In this document: piece after piece, positions 5,881-6,109 of the stretch
Layout of the letters: each line of letters begins with the position of its first letter
Position numbering within the stretch: position 1 is the stretch's first letter
Assembly: GCA_946480545.1 (NCBI GenBank)
Contig: CAMLKY010000139.1
Location: forward strand, 1 to 6,109
Origin: an uncultured Acidobacteriota bacterium
Lineage (GTDB): Bacteria > Acidobacteriota > Blastocatellia > Pyrinomonadales > Pyrinomonadaceae
Direction: 5' to 3'
Length of the DNA stretch: 6,109 nt
The notes under the pieces: generated by a model
Told to the model about the DNA's origin: nothing
Seen by the model: the letters and a program-made list of their open reading frames with translations, nothing else
The model's database searches: none
Translations under genes and position numbers: made by a program

Positions 5881-6109
5881 ATGCCCCGTACCAAGTCGCT
5901 TATTCGATCTCTCGCTTCCACCGTCATTCTTTTTTCTATCAACCTGACCAGCATTCTCGTGTTTCCGCAGGACCTGGTCGCAGCCGACGATATAACGGGC
6001 GGCTCGAGCGTTTTCGTTTTCCGAAAATCTCGTAAGGAGCCACAGGCAAAGGCGGCCGGCCGGGCGATGCGGCCGATCAAGGGCCAGGCCTTCATGCTCT
6101 TCAACCAGG
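5881..6109 (+). CDS. Exported protein with the TGGSSVFVFR motif, 3'-partial; paralogue of the TPR protein's N-terminus
   Basis: Only the first 76 codons are in the window. The ATG at 5881 follows a good Shine-Dalgarno site. Residues 1-10 are basic (MPRTKSLIRS) and residues 11-28 are hydrophobic, which together form a Sec signal peptide probably ending near VFPQ. The mature part begins with DLVAADDITGGSSVFVFR (31-48), almost the same as the TPR protein encoded at 2899. A basic stretch follows (KSRKEPQAKAAGRAMRPIKGQ), again similar in character to the segment after the motif in that protein. It is likely a member of the same exported family and may also carry TPRs downstream, but nothing in the window shows this. 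Codon and base composition match the neighbours. No function can be named. Confidence 0.8.
   Translation, partial: MPRTKSLIRSLASTVILFSINLTSILVFPQDLVAADDITGGSSVFVFRKSRKEPQAKAAGRAMRPIKGQAFMLFNQ
5968..6024 (+). other. Post-signal TGGSSVFVFR motif, copy 2
   Basis: This is the partner of 2968-3024. It codes QDLVAADDITGGSSVFVFR at the start of the mature protein. The DNA from 5995 to 6011 is identical to 2995-3011. The position relative to the signal peptide is the same in both genes, which points to common descent or a shared functional constraint, not chance. Confidence 0.7.

Noticed and set aside
5874..6104. Minus-strand open frame of 76 codons at the window's end
   Set aside because: The plus strand here has a good Shine-Dalgarno site, a signal peptide and a motif shared with another gene, so the plus-strand reading is the real one.

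Overview
The window is GC-rich and comes from a Gram-negative-type bacterium. The delta-60/FG-GAP hybrid surface protein ending in an 'IPNAFVRP'-like tail, together with exported TPR proteins, reminds me most of Acidobacteriota (class Blastocatellia, Pyrinomonadales-like). That placement is inference from protein style, not a search. All convincing genes lie on the + strand.

Region 1 (1-2029) is the 3' part of a long repeat-built extracellular protein gene that begins before the window. About nine delta-60 repeats are followed by FG-GAP/VCBS-type units with DxDGDG calcium-loop motifs. The frame breaks near 1564-1573. Repeat spacing indicates that about 89 bases of one FG-GAP unit are missing, so the C-terminal end (1568-2029) reads in another frame. 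This is either a true disruption or an assembly collapse.

Region 2 (2030-2868) has a short AT-rich gap with a promoter-like element and a nested inverted repeat that brackets the next start codon. A Methyltransf_24-like SAM-dependent methyltransferase gene of 261 codons follows.

Region 3 (2869-5815) holds an exported TPR protein of 613 residues. Directly after it, and overlapping it if the longest start is used, comes murB, the UDP-N-acetylenolpyruvoylglucosamine reductase of peptidoglycan synthesis. The close spacing suggests that the methyltransferase, TPR and murB genes could be co-transcribed.

Region 4 (5816-6109) has a terminator-like hairpin and then the start of another exported protein with the best Shine-Dalgarno site in the window. 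The gene runs off the end. Its mature N-terminus shares the segment QDLV..D(L/I)TGGSSVFVFR with the TPR protein upstream, so the two are members of one family of exported proteins flanking murB. This shared post-signal motif is the most promising lead for something undescribed. I see no RNA genes, CRISPR array, insertion sequence or phage genes.
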